Under the pieces are notes generated by a model. That model was not told the DNA's origin and did no database searches. It saw nothing but the letters and a program-made list of their open reading frames with translations. The position numbers were made by a program, and so were the translations under genes. Shown one piece after another: positions 38,331-46,286 of a stretch of 57,825 nucleotides of DNA; the stretch's first letter is position 1; each line of letters starts with the position of its first letter. The stretch is from assembly GCF_004283175.1 (NCBI RefSeq), contig NZ_RXNW01000022.1:1-57825 (forward strand), given 5' to 3'. This DNA is from Legionella longbeachae. GTDB lineage: Bacteria > Pseudomonadota > Gammaproteobacteria > Legionellales > Legionellaceae.

Positions 38331-38342
38331 TTTCTATAGAAA
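38331..38342. promoter_or_regulatory. TTTC-N4-GAAA element upstream of the cupin operon
   Basis: TTTCTATAGAAA is a perfect 12-bp palindrome 105 nt upstream of the cupin start. It lies inside a stretch (about 38290-38360) that resembles 39420-39490 upstream of the small HTH-like gene, sharing GGGAAAAAATTA exactly. The same TTTC-N4-GAAA pattern also lies upstream of the POT gene (41030-41041). Possible shared operator. Confidence 0.4.
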
Positions 38343-38424
38343 TTCCATAGGATAAAATACAAATTGAGACATTTGTGGTCACATGGCCAATCTAACTTAA
38401 TTTAGCAACCCCACCAAACTATCG

Positions 38425-38510
38425 ATCAAAATTACAAGATTTTGCCGAGATGAAATATAACAATACTCCTCCAAGAAATGCCAAATGGCCAATTTATTGA
38501 ACAGTAGGTG
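38425..38510 (-). pseudogene. Decayed C-terminus of a second POT transporter
   Basis: Read leftward, the translation gives FLGGVLLYFISAKS, clearly related to LLGGIFLYLLSGKI at the end of the intact POT protein (39535-41016), with stops before and after. The DNA also matches (ACTCCTCCAAGAAATGCC against TTCCTCCAAGTAAACCCC). It is a remnant of a duplicated transporter gene. The rest of 38227-38615 shows no gene. Confidence 0.6.
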
Positions 38511-38615
38511 AGCGCAGTAAATACAATGGGTTTAGAGCTTCTTACAATAGAAATTCTTTACAGGAAAAATATAGATGAGGTTTACGCTAGAGGGCTTTAA
38601 TTAGTGGAAAATCTC

Positions 38616-39058
38616 CTAATAGACTTCCAACATATCCAGGCTAACCGTTTTAATGAAACCTCTTTTTTCATAAAAACTCTTTGCTGTAATGCTACTTATA
38701 GCCGTTAATGCCTGAATACCATTTGATTTTGCAACCTACTACATTTCATTTAACAGGAACTGACCCACACTTGATATAGATAACTTGGTAAAACATAGTT
38801 TAATAATATTTCGCCTTCTCTATTCATTAATGCAAAACCTACTATCTTATCTTTTTCAACGGCCGCAAAAGATAAATTATTTTTGGAGTTAATCCATTGA
38901 GATATATTTTCTGGCGTTTTATTGGCGAGCCAATCTTTTATAATTTGAGGGTCATTATCATAATCTGGAGCACAACTTAATGTTATTGATTCAATCAATA
39001 AATTACAAATTTCATCTACATTATGCGCGGTAGGAGTAATAATTTTTACATCCCTAAC
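38616..39058 (-). pseudogene. GNAT acetyltransferase, frameshifted
   Basis: N-terminal and central parts read VRDVKIITPTAHNVDEICNL and FAAVEKDKIVGFALMNREGE. A frameshift near 38765 then moves the frame to VGQFLLNEM, followed by two adjacent stops (TAG TAG), and AITAKSFYEKRGFIKTV-like sequence (seen as SSITAKSFYEKRGF) to a stop at 38616-38618. The acetyl-CoA site and the C-terminal AKSFYEKRGF are GNAT hallmarks. No clear start codon remains. It is not functional as read. Confidence 0.8.
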
Positions 39059-39130
39059 ATTTCTTCCTAATTAATATACCTTAAATATATCCCAAATATC
39101 TGTATAATTTAAACACAAAACCTAATGATA

Positions 39131-39373
39131 CTATTCACTTATCAATACCAAAAACCAATTGATAAGTTTCAGAGCAACAATCGGTTTTAAATAGCATTTA
39201 CTGTTCAGAACATTGCGCAATATAACCGCTTCAATTTCTAATAATTCTGCTAATGTATATAAATCATAACAACTGTAATTCAATATAAATTCGATCAGAG
39301 GCTTCTGAGCCTCTTTTTGATAATTAAAATTTACAATAGAGCCAGATACCCAAGTATCGTTTAAATGATTCAT
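39131..39373 (-). CDS. Small HTH-like protein
   Basis: An 80-aa protein from ATG 39373 with GGGGAAG 6-12 nt upstream. The C-terminal half (LAELLEIEAVILRNVLNS, then ALKLINWFLVLISE) has the spacing of an XRE-like helix-turn-helix lacking a long loop. It could be a small regulator, but DNA-binding residues are not certain. It lies between the POT gene and the decayed GNAT gene in the same direction, and its upstream DNA resembles that of the cupin operon. Confidence 0.6.
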   Translation of the reverse strand: MNHLNDTWVSGSIVNFNYQKEAQKPLIEFILNYSCYDLYTLAELLEIEAVILRNVLNSKCYLKPIVALKLINWFLVLISE

Positions 39374-39458
39374 CTAATACTTCCCCAATATTCCCTAAGA
39401 AAACTTTTCCGTTAAAAGCTAAGTTAACCATATCTTTTTAGGGGAAAAAATTACTCTT

Positions 39459-39470
39459 TTTCCTTCGAAA
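39459..39470. promoter_or_regulatory. TTTC-N4-GAAA element upstream of the HTH-like gene
   Basis: TTTCCTTCGAAA lies 86 nt upstream of the HTH-like start, within the stretch (39420-39490) that matches 38290-38360. It is the second copy of the pattern. The similarity may come from duplication of the POT 3' end with its flank. Confidence 0.35.
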
Positions 39471-39534
39471 TTTCTGAGGGTAAAATATATTTTGAATCAT
39501 TTAAGAGCACAGTCTCTTTAATATTGTAAATTCG

Positions 39535-41016
39535 TTAAGCAGCTTCGAGTATGGTGTTTTGTTGTTTCTCTGCACCATCAATAAAGGATCTAATTTTTCC
39601 TGAAAGTAAATATAAAAAGATTCCTCCAAGTAAACCCCAAGCACTCAATTGATTAAATACATGCAAATAATCCGTATTAGTCACTAATGGAACTGAAGAT
39701 TCCGCTTTGACCATAGCATTAGAAAATAATTGCGATAATGATGCTGAAACCCCAGACACCATCATCCAAGTTCCCATTAAAAGCCCTTGTAGTTTTGCTG
39801 GAGCAATGCGCCCTATCATTGCATAACCCACTGGCCCAATTAATAATTCGGCGATTGACTGAGCTATAAAATGCAGGACGACCCACCATAAATTGCAGTA
39901 GCCTTGATCATTTGAAAAAACAACAGAACATGCAAGAAAAAGAAAAGAAAGCGCTAAGATAATGAATGCCCATATAAACTGGGTAGTAATAGAAATCTTA
40001 AAGCCTTTAATTTGAAGTTTATTAATGAAACTCGACATTAATGGGGCCCCAATAATGATAAGGATTGCATTTATATTTAAAATCCATTGTGTTGGCAGCT
40101 CATAGTTAAGAAATTGTTTATTTACATTATTTTTAATAAACAGCGTAATGCCCATCGGTCCTGTAAAATAGATCATCCAAAATATAATAGAAGTAACCGT
40201 TAGTATGAGATAAGCCATGATTTTTTGTTTGTCTGATTTTATTCTTTGTCTCAATCCCAAAAACAGAATTATAAAAAACATAATAATGCTCATAGCCATA
40301 ACTAAATAATTGCTTAATTGAGCTGAATTAAAACAAAAAATGAGACAAGGTAAGAGAAAGAAAATACCTATAACACCAAAGAGATGCTTTTTGTGCTTCA
40401 TTACATTATTTTTTAATAAACTAAGGGAAGTATTATGATCTGCTAAATCGTTCCAACTGTATGCTAGAAAAAAAACGGTCAACATATTAATCAAGGCACT
40501 GGCATAGAATAAATAGTCATAGTAATTGGATTGATCGTAAAATCCACTAACTATATAGCCAGCAAAAAAACCGATATTCATTGCTGAATAGCTCCAAAAG
40601 AAGGCCTTCTCACGGCGATTGTCTTCTGCATCAAACTGTTGTGTTAATAAAGAGTTATAACTTGTTGTATTGAGGCCACAACCGATAAGGAAAATACTTA
40701 ACCCCATATACAACGTTATTGTTTGTGACCAAGCAAGAAATAAAATCCCAATACTTTTTAAAATTGTAGTAATGAGAAATAGCACACGATTACTTAAATA
40801 ATTGCCCCCTATCACTCCTCCTAGTAAATGAAGTGCATAATTAAACACTAAAAATAATCCTACGATGCTGTTGGAAGCAACGTTTGATAAACCAAGCTGC
40901 TTGGTTAAATACAAGGACAGCGAAGAATAAAGTATCGCATAGGCAAATGTTGAAAAAGCTTGAATGAAATAAAGCGATATAAGTCCTTTGGGCATTTTTT
41001 TAATCGTAACAGTCAT
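39535..41016 (-). CDS. POT/PTR-family peptide transporter
   Basis: A 493-aa membrane protein with 12-14 helices of the proton-coupled oligopeptide transporter family. Recognisable segments: LLGGVIGGNYLSNR after helix 2, SYSAMNIGFFAGYIVSG, and a late ELLIGPVGYAMIGRIAP, typical of POTs. The usual ExxER motif of helix 1 is replaced by QAFSTFAYA, so proton coupling or substrate choice may differ. ATG 41016 starts it. It is divergent from the 432-aa unknown gene across about 130 nt. Next to a peptide-modifying methyltransferase, import or export of a small peptide product is plausible but unproven. Confidence 0.85.
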   Translation of the reverse strand: MTVTIKKMPKGLISLYFIQAFSTFAYAILYSSLSLYLTKQLGLSNVASNSIVGLFLVFNYALHLLGGVIGGNYLSNRVLFLITTILKSIGILFLAWSQTITLYMGLSIFLIGCGLNTTSYNSLLTQQFDAEDNRREKAFFWSYSAMNIGFFAGYIVSGFYDQSNYYDYLFYASALINMLTVFFLAYSWNDLADHNTSLSLLKNNVMKHKKHLFGVIGIFFLLPCLIFCFNSAQLSNYLVMAMSIIMFFIILFLGLRQRIKSDKQKIMAYLILTVTSIIFWMIYFTGPMGITLFIKNNVNKQFLNYELPTQWILNINAILIIIGAPLMSSFINKLQIKGFKISITTQFIWAFIILALSFLFLACSVVFSNDQGYCNLWWVVLHFIAQSIAELLIGPVGYAMIGRIAPAKLQGLLMGTWMMVSGVSASLSQLFSNAMVKAESSVPLVTNTDYLHVFNQLSAWGLLGGIFLYLLSGKIRSFIDGAEKQQNTILEAA

Positions 41017-41029
41017 GTTTTTCCTTAAC

Positions 41030-41041
41030 TTTCCCTTGAAA
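41030..41041. promoter_or_regulatory. TTTC-N4-GAAA element upstream of the POT gene
   Basis: TTTCCCTTGAAA lies 14 nt upstream of the POT start codon, in the divergent region shared with the 432-aa gene. It is the third occurrence of the pattern in this cluster. In such AT-rich DNA a chance match is possible. Confidence 0.3.
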
Positions 41042-41146
41042 ACGGTGCGACTCTAACATTAAAATTGCCTGCAATTAAGTCTTTTTTTCATTTATCTAAT
41101 TTTACATATAAAGATAAATTCCATACTTGCGTATTAGGTGTTTAGG

Positions 41147-42445
41147 ATGAACAAAATTGAACAGGTTTCCTGGGATGAAATCAAACATAAGATCAAAGCA
41201 GTAAATCCCTCCATTTATCATGTTATGGAGCAAATTGCTCCTATAAATACTCCTTTTTTCCTTGCTCATTACGAATTTGGAGAACATTTTGGTATTAGAA
41301 ATTTCGCCTACTTACCTACAAGCTCTGGTAAGTTAGAGAAGATAGAAAGTAAGCATACCGATCCTGTGTTATTTCAGCATTTAGGTTATGGAAAAAACAG
41401 CCTCCCTCTTGGCATGATTATGGATAAATATTGTGAATGGCATTATTTTGGGGAAAATGAGCGTATCTTTCCTGATTGCGTACAAGGGCCCGGAGCAATT
41501 TTCAATATGCAAATTGTCTTTGATGAGGATAAAACAGTAGCGAATAACGTTTTATCAGTCTCTTCTGGAGCCTTATCCTCTTTTATGCTACCCAGTATAG
41601 GTTGCTCCCGAAAACATGGAAGAATCCTTAAGTATTTTAATGTTTCTTTACCTGCGCCGAAATCACCTTATGAACATTATCTTGTTTTTAAAGAGCTTCT
41701 CCAAGATAAAAGTAATAAAATAAATTGGCACAGCCAAATACTTTATTTCTCGGAAGAGTTTATAAAGGAAGTAAAGCATAATGAAAAATGGCTAAAATTA
41801 AAGCTCTATTTTTCGGAAAGCTTAAGAAAAAAATTAACTCGAAGCACTTATGATGCTTCTTGCAATGACTTGTTTTTAAGTGCTAAAAAAATAAATCGTT
41901 TCCGCCCCACTCCGTTCATTATGGACACCGCAAAATATATTTTCAATATCTGCATGGGCTCGGGAATAGGCGTAAAGCCAGCTGTTGATGAACAGTATTT
42001 ACCCGCTCATAATCTTCAAAAAATTTATAATGAATGTTACGGATTAGAATATACGCCTACCCTAATGGTACCCGCTTCGTTAAATCAACCGAACGATACC
42101 ATTTATTACCCTCTGCTTTGCCCCTTTTCTAAAATTAATACCTTTAAAACCAATCAAAGTAATAGCACGCTAACTGAGCTTGAGATATTAAAAAATGTTT
42201 TGCTTGCTTATCAAGAGGAATTTACCGATGAAGAAGGTGATGCTTGCGGTAGCTCACTCTATCAAGTTAGTAAAAACATCCAATTCTCTTTTTATCACTA
42301 CAAAGCAACAGGATCTAATAAGATAAAAAACTCTACAGAGATAGTTGATAGCGATCAGCGGTTTTCGTTTTCTTATTGTGCTGAGAATAATAAATTTGCT
42401 AGTGATGCGAAATTATTTAGAGGGTGTGTTCAGCTCAGTAGATAA
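41147..42445 (+). CDS. Unknown 432-aa protein beside the borosin-like genes
   Basis: I start it at ATG 41147 (MNKIEQVSWDEIK), 7 nt after AGGTG; a GTG three codons earlier is possible. It is soluble-looking, without signal peptide or membrane helix. Aromatic-rich N-terminal parts (FFLAHYEFGEHFGIRNFAYLP, quoted only in part elsewhere) and a run of cysteines toward the C-terminus (DACGSS, SYCAE, RGCVQ) are visible. I do not recognise the family. It is convergent with the methyltransferase gene, and the two coding ends overlap by 33 nt. The tight packing suggests they moved together. Confidence 0.75.
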   Translation: MNKIEQVSWDEIKHKIKAVNPSIYHVMEQIAPINTPFFLAHYEFGEHFGIRNFAYLPTSSGKLEKIESKHTDPVLFQHLGYGKNSLPLGMIMDKYCEWHYFGENERIFPDCVQGPGAIFNMQIVFDEDKTVANNVLSVSSGALSSFMLPSIGCSRKHGRILKYFNVSLPAPKSPYEHYLVFKELLQDKSNKINWHSQILYFSEEFIKEVKHNEKWLKLKLYFSESLRKKLTRSTYDASCNDLFLSAKKINRFRPTPFIMDTAKYIFNICMGSGIGVKPAVDEQYLPAHNLQKIYNECYGLEYTPTLMVPASLNQPNDTIYYPLLCPFSKINTFKTNQSNSTLTELEILKNVLLAYQEEFTDEEGDACGSSLYQVSKNIQFSFYHYKATGSNKIKNSTEIVDSDQRFSFSYCAENNKFASDAKLFRGCVQLSR

Positions 42446-43213
42446 TTGATAGTTTTTAATATTAATCCCCAAAAGATCGACATATTTTTGACTCAATTTC
42501 TTTTGGGGATTAGGAGGAATATATAAGGTAGATGTAGGGGTGATATCTGATTTATCCAATATATCTAGTTTTATCCATTCCACCCTAGCTTTTAGCGTGG
42601 GTAAGATAGCTGCTTCATAAATACATATACGCTGCTCATAAGAATAGTATTTATTTAAATAATCAGTCAATACAGACAGTTGTGCTGTCGATTGTGTATC
42701 ATGGGAAGCTAGATTGGCCACTTGCCAAAGGATAGTATGTGATGAAACATCCATAGAACGCTCATAAAGCAACAGCTCTGTAGCATCAATTGAAAAACAA
42801 CCTTGTTCACCAGGATCAACTTGCAAATCACTAAACAAGCAATCCATTGCAGATATTGCAGGTAAAATTCGTGCTTGACCACTCTCAGCTTGTATTTGCT
42901 TGACTGCATTTAATGCAGATGCAGCAAAAACCGTAGGATGTCCATAATAGACAACACATAAATTTTTAACCCTACGGTATTCGCTAATCATATAGGAAGT
43001 TAAATGATAGTATGCATCTATTCTTTTGGGATAATTAAAATAGATAGGCTCCAAAGATTCAGCTTCTTTAGACTCACGGCAGATCCAACTCTTTAAAATT
43101 TCTTCATTAACTAAATAAAGCACTTTATCAGCATTTCGGATCACTCGCTTAGTCTCTTCTGTTAGATGAGCGAGTGATTTTATTCCTGAACCGACAACGA
43201 CAAGATTAGGCAT
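42413..43213 (-). CDS. Borosin-type peptide backbone alpha-N-methyltransferase (tetrapyrrole-methylase fold)
   Basis: A 266-aa protein of the SAM-dependent tetrapyrrole methylase fold. It matches, from memory, the borosin subfamily (fungal OphMA, Shewanella SonM) rather than cobalamin or sirohaem enzymes. Visible: VVVGSGIKSLAHLT at the N-terminus, an R/Y-containing segment (KRIDAYYHLTSYM, 63-75), YYGHPTVFAAS (89-99, OphMA-like YGHPGVF), PAISAMDCLFSDLQVDPGEQ, and a TSTLYIPP C-terminus. Such enzymes methylate backbone amides of a peptide substrate, using SAM. There is no fused substrate, so it would be a split type. ATG 43213 is 2 nt after the stop of a 50-aa peptide gene, so the two are translationally coupled. 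Confidence 0.85.
   Translation of the reverse strand: MPNLVVVGSGIKSLAHLTEETKRVIRNADKVLYLVNEEILKSWICRESKEAESLEPIYFNYPKRIDAYYHLTSYMISEYRRVKNLCVVYYGHPTVFAASALNAVKQIQAESGQARILPAISAMDCLFSDLQVDPGEQGCFSIDATELLLYERSMDVSSHTILWQVANLASHDTQSTAQLSVLTDYLNKYYSYEQRICIYEAAILPTLKARVEWIKLDILDKSDITPTSTLYIPPNPQKKLSQKYVDLLGINIKNYQLSTELNTPSK
42463..42512. terminator. 14-bp-arm inverted repeat at convergent gene ends
   Basis: TAATCCCCAAAAGA (42463-42476) and its exact complement (42499-42512) flank a 22-nt loop. It lies within the last codons of the methyltransferase gene and just past the stop of the 432-aa gene. It may act as a two-way terminator, although there is no T-run. Confidence 0.45.
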
Positions 43214-43215
43214 TC

Positions 43216-43368
43216 TTATAAGTTAACAATCGTATTAGAGTGCGGTTGTTGCATTTCATTGGAAAAAGAAAAAAACAACTCCTGAGTGTGAGTATCTAAC
43301 TCTGAATACTCATTATCACTAAGATGCTCGATACCTACTGCCTCTTCTAAAATTTCAAGCGTAATCAT
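43216..43368 (-). CDS. Candidate borosin precursor peptide
   Basis: A 50-aa peptide, too short for ordinary ORF cut-offs. ATG 43368 has GAGGA 8 nt upstream, a strong site, and TAA lies at 43216-43218. The N-terminal 33 residues are acidic and helical (MITLEILEEAVGIEHL...), resembling a leader or binding helix; the C-terminal part ends QQPHSNTIVNL, a plausible core with Thr, Ile, Val and Leu as targets for backbone methylation. Two nucleotides later the methyltransferase begins. Split borosin systems pair a small precursor with a separate methyltransferase in this way. Core borders and methylation sites are inference. Confidence 0.75.
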   Translation of the reverse strand: MITLEILEEAVGIEHLSDNEYSELDTHTQELFFSFSNEMQQPHSNTIVNL

Positions 43369-43385
43369 GCTAATTCCTCTTTAAT

Positions 43386-44345
43386 ATGATGATCAGAGGT
43401 TATTGTATAAACAAAGGGTTTAAAAGTATAGCGATTAATTGGGTTATCCTTCACTGCTATTTAAACAACCGAGGAAACATTAAGGTTTGGCTATCGGAGG
43501 ACGCAATATCCCAGTGGTATGAGCAAGAAAGGATATATGATGGTAGCGGTTCGCCAAAACGTTATACAGATTTTGCCATTATCACATGCCATGAGATACG
43601 GCAGGTATATCGTCTACCGCTACGACAAACCCAAGGTTTTATTATTTCCTTTTTTCAGATAATGAGATTAAACTTGGAGTGTCCTGATTTCAGCACCTTA
43701 AGCAAAAGGCTTTGTGTTTTAAATATCAAAACCCCAGGGTACAAAAAAACAGATAAGACAGTCGATGGAGTTCATGCTATTGACTCTACTGGCTTAAAAC
43801 GATTTGGTCGTGGTGAATGGCATACTGAGAAATATGAATTATCTCGCAAAGCAAGCTGGCGAAAATTTCATGCTGGTGTCAATCAGAGTCACTATATAGA
43901 AGCCTGTGTTCTGACTGATAGATTTGAAAAGATGATCAGCAGATTGATGCCTTATTGGACAATTTGATGATGTAATTGACCATTTCACAGGCGATGAAGC
44001 ATTTGACAAGACATCAGTTTATGATTCTATTCTTCAACATTCTCCCCATGCTGATGTGGTTATCCCACCTTGTTCCAATGCTGTTGAAAAAACAAAATCG
44101 CGCCGGCACAGAAATATTCAGGAAATCAAAGAGTACGGTTGAATGATGTGGCAGAAAAAAAAGGAAATATGGCAAGAGAAATCTATCCGAGCTTGCAATG
44201 TTTGGTTATCAAAAAATACTGGGCAATACGATGCACGCCAGAGATTTTGTAAGACAAAAACAAGAAGCCATGATTGGTAGTGGTGTTCTTAATAAAACTT
44301 CTTTGGGTATGCCTTGAAGCTATAGATCTGCCTAAAGTTCAGCTA
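43386..44345 (+). pseudogene. IS5-family transposase, multiply frameshifted
   Basis: The frame reads IKVWLSEDAISQWYEQE, then YRLPLRQTQGFIISFFQIM and a DDE Asp in VHAIDSTGLKRFGRG, all typical of IS5-family transposases. After TAT TGG ACA ATT TGA at about 43967 the frame changes (DVIDHFTGDEAFDKTS, RRHRNIQEIKEYG) and several stops follow, ending with pieces of the usual GNTMHARDF and GSGVLNKM segments. It is dead. Its left end lies only about 20 nt upstream of the peptide gene start, so the IS may have replaced that gene's original promoter. I could not fix the terminal repeats. Confidence 0.82.
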
Positions 44346-45198
44346 CGGCAACCTGGATTAAGGTTAAGAAACAAAGCCTTTACAGTTCACGAAAACAGCG
44401 GCTTTAATAAACTACATTTGGTGTGCAATTTACTCTATCTAGTACCAACAAGATTCAGCTGTGATTTGACAATCCTTACAATAAACAATTTGAATTTAAA
44501 TTTCACACATGTTTAAATATGCACCATCTATTTTTTATACTCTAACACCAAAGTTAATCAAAAAAGAAAGTTTAAGATCAAGCGAGTAAATTAGGTTATA
44601 CACATATAATGAAAAATTTAATTATTTTTTAATGATTCCATGTACATACATCTCTACACTTAATTCAGATAAATTAGGATCCTCAAGAAATCCACTCTTT
44701 ATTCCATTCTCAAATTACAAATTTTATAATAATAAGGAACATGGCTATTTTGATTTGATTGCAAACATATTGGATTCCGTGGTTATTTTTATGTAGATAA
44801 AAATGGAAAGATAAGAGCATCTGAGAAAAAATGAGCTTTACTTATTCTCTTATGTATTTTTATTTTTCAACATCAATTGATCTGCAACACCTTTTTTCAA
44901 GGGTTGAACTATTTCGAGATCAGTTTTCTAGCTTAAAGTCTACTTTTCACAGCAATCAGACTTAATGCTGTTAATTTCACGGCGGATTCAACTAGCTATG
45001 CAACTACCCTCTTCCTTATATAGAGGAAGAGCCAGACACCTATTTTTTACAGAGCTCATTTAAAGAGTTAGAGTCTTTATACCAGTTGAACCAATACAGA
45101 TTAATTGCAAGTGCGTTGTCTACATAGTGGCTCAAGTGGTATTTACATACCCCAACTGATCAATTATAATTCATTAATTTGTCACTACATATAAAAAA
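44346..45198. other. AT-rich stretch without a supportable gene
   Basis: The left part continues IS5-derived debris to about 44470. The remainder is AT-rich; the only noticeable frame is a 44-codon one from an ATG at 44831 with no good ribosome site. I see no RNA gene. Confidence 0.4.
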
Positions 45199-45741
45199 AT
45201 GAAGAAATTTGCTTTATTTTTACTGCTGATTTTAGCATTCCAATCAGCCTTAGCACATAAAACGATTCAAAGTTTTGATATTATAAATTCAAGTGATACT
45301 CCTATAACTATAGAATATAATGTTTGTTTCACAAAAGCCGAGTTAATAGGAATTTTTAGTGATCCTATCAAAAATGGACAAGAAACCTATAGATATGGTA
45401 ATCCTAAAAAAAAATGTGAAACCAAAACATCCAAACTCAACCCCAAGAATACTGGGGATAATTACTTAGAAATACAACTTACAGAAAAACGCGAACCAAT
45501 TAAAATCGGAGATATAGTTAAAAGTGAAAAAAATATTTACATAAGTAAAATACTAAGTGCTTTAGGAGAACAAGATTTAATTAGCTCATCTGAAGAAGCA
45601 AATGAAATATTCTCGAGTCAGACATACGATGGAAAAGCTTTAAGCCGTTGCATGTCAGAGGACCGCAATACAAATATGATCATTCTTGACAATATGGGAA
45701 CGAATAAATTTTATTGCCATAGCTCTCTTCAAGCAAATTAA
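45199..45741 (+). CDS. Small secreted protein, unknown
   Basis: A 180-aa protein with a clear signal peptide (MKKFALFLLLILAFQSALA, cut before HK). The mature part begins KTIQSFDIINSSDTPITIEY, a beta-sandwich-like start. It contains four cysteines (FTKAELI precedes none of them; the pairs lie near residues 42 and 73 and near 152 and 174), which may form two disulfides. I do not recognise a family. No clear Shine-Dalgarno precedes ATG 45199. It is isolated among mobile-element debris; host-contact or envelope roles are guesses. Confidence 0.65.
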   Translation: MKKFALFLLLILAFQSALAHKTIQSFDIINSSDTPITIEYNVCFTKAELIGIFSDPIKNGQETYRYGNPKKKCETKTSKLNPKNTGDNYLEIQLTEKREPIKIGDIVKSEKNIYISKILSALGEQDLISSSEEANEIFSSQTYDGKALSRCMSEDRNTNMIILDNMGTNKFYCHSSLQAN

Positions 45742-45850
45742 TTTTACCGCATATTCGGCTCATACTGGAAATTATTACCCCTTTATTTTATTAAAATAGT
45801 TCATTTAAGAAGCATGTTTTAGTCCAATAATATATTTAAATGCTACCTTC

Positions 45851-46040
45851 TTAATTGATCCCAATTAGAAGCTCAATTAAGGGCTCAATGGAATAACCTA
45901 AAGCATCTAAGATTTTCTTGGCAAAAGCAATCCTGACACCTTTTATAATATACTCAACATCACTAAGAAATTGTTTAGATACCCTACTCTCTTCGCCAAT
46001 TCCACTTGAGTAATTTCATCACTTACACGCAAAGCCCCCT
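45851..46040 (-). pseudogene. XRE-type HTH gene remnant
   Basis: Leftward reading gives TQVELAKRVG in one frame and, after a frameshift, VSKQFLSDVEYIIKGVRIA and KKILDALGYSIEPLIELLIGIN to TAA 45851-45853. The pieces are helix 1-3 of an XRE helix-turn-helix followed by its C-terminal tail. No start is retained. Probably the antitoxin or regulator of a lost toxin-antitoxin pair. The rest of 45742-46286 has no gene I can support. Confidence 0.65.
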
Positions 46041-46286
46041 ACACACCAAAAGTAATTTCAATACAAAAGCATTAAAAGATAAAGATATAGAGCGAAATTA
46101 GCAAATTAATTTCTTATTGTTCTTTTAATTTTGCTTCACAACGTTTTGGAGCAGTGTTAGGTCTTCAGACAACCCCAACATATGAATTAGAATAATCATG
46201 AAAAATAATACACCTTCAGTGCCTGGTTTAAATATTAATCAGACTTTAAAAAAAGATTTACCTCATCGGTTTTTGCGCTTTCTGAA

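Noticed and set aside
42413-43213. Reading the methyltransferase as RsmI, CobA or a cobalamin enzyme
   Set aside because: The YGHPTVF and DPGEQG contexts, the absence of any corrin or 16S-related neighbour and the coupled small peptide fit borosin-type enzymes better.
44831-44965. 44-codon frame MSFTYSLMYFYF...
   Set aside because: No convincing ribosome site, no known family, sits in decayed DNA.
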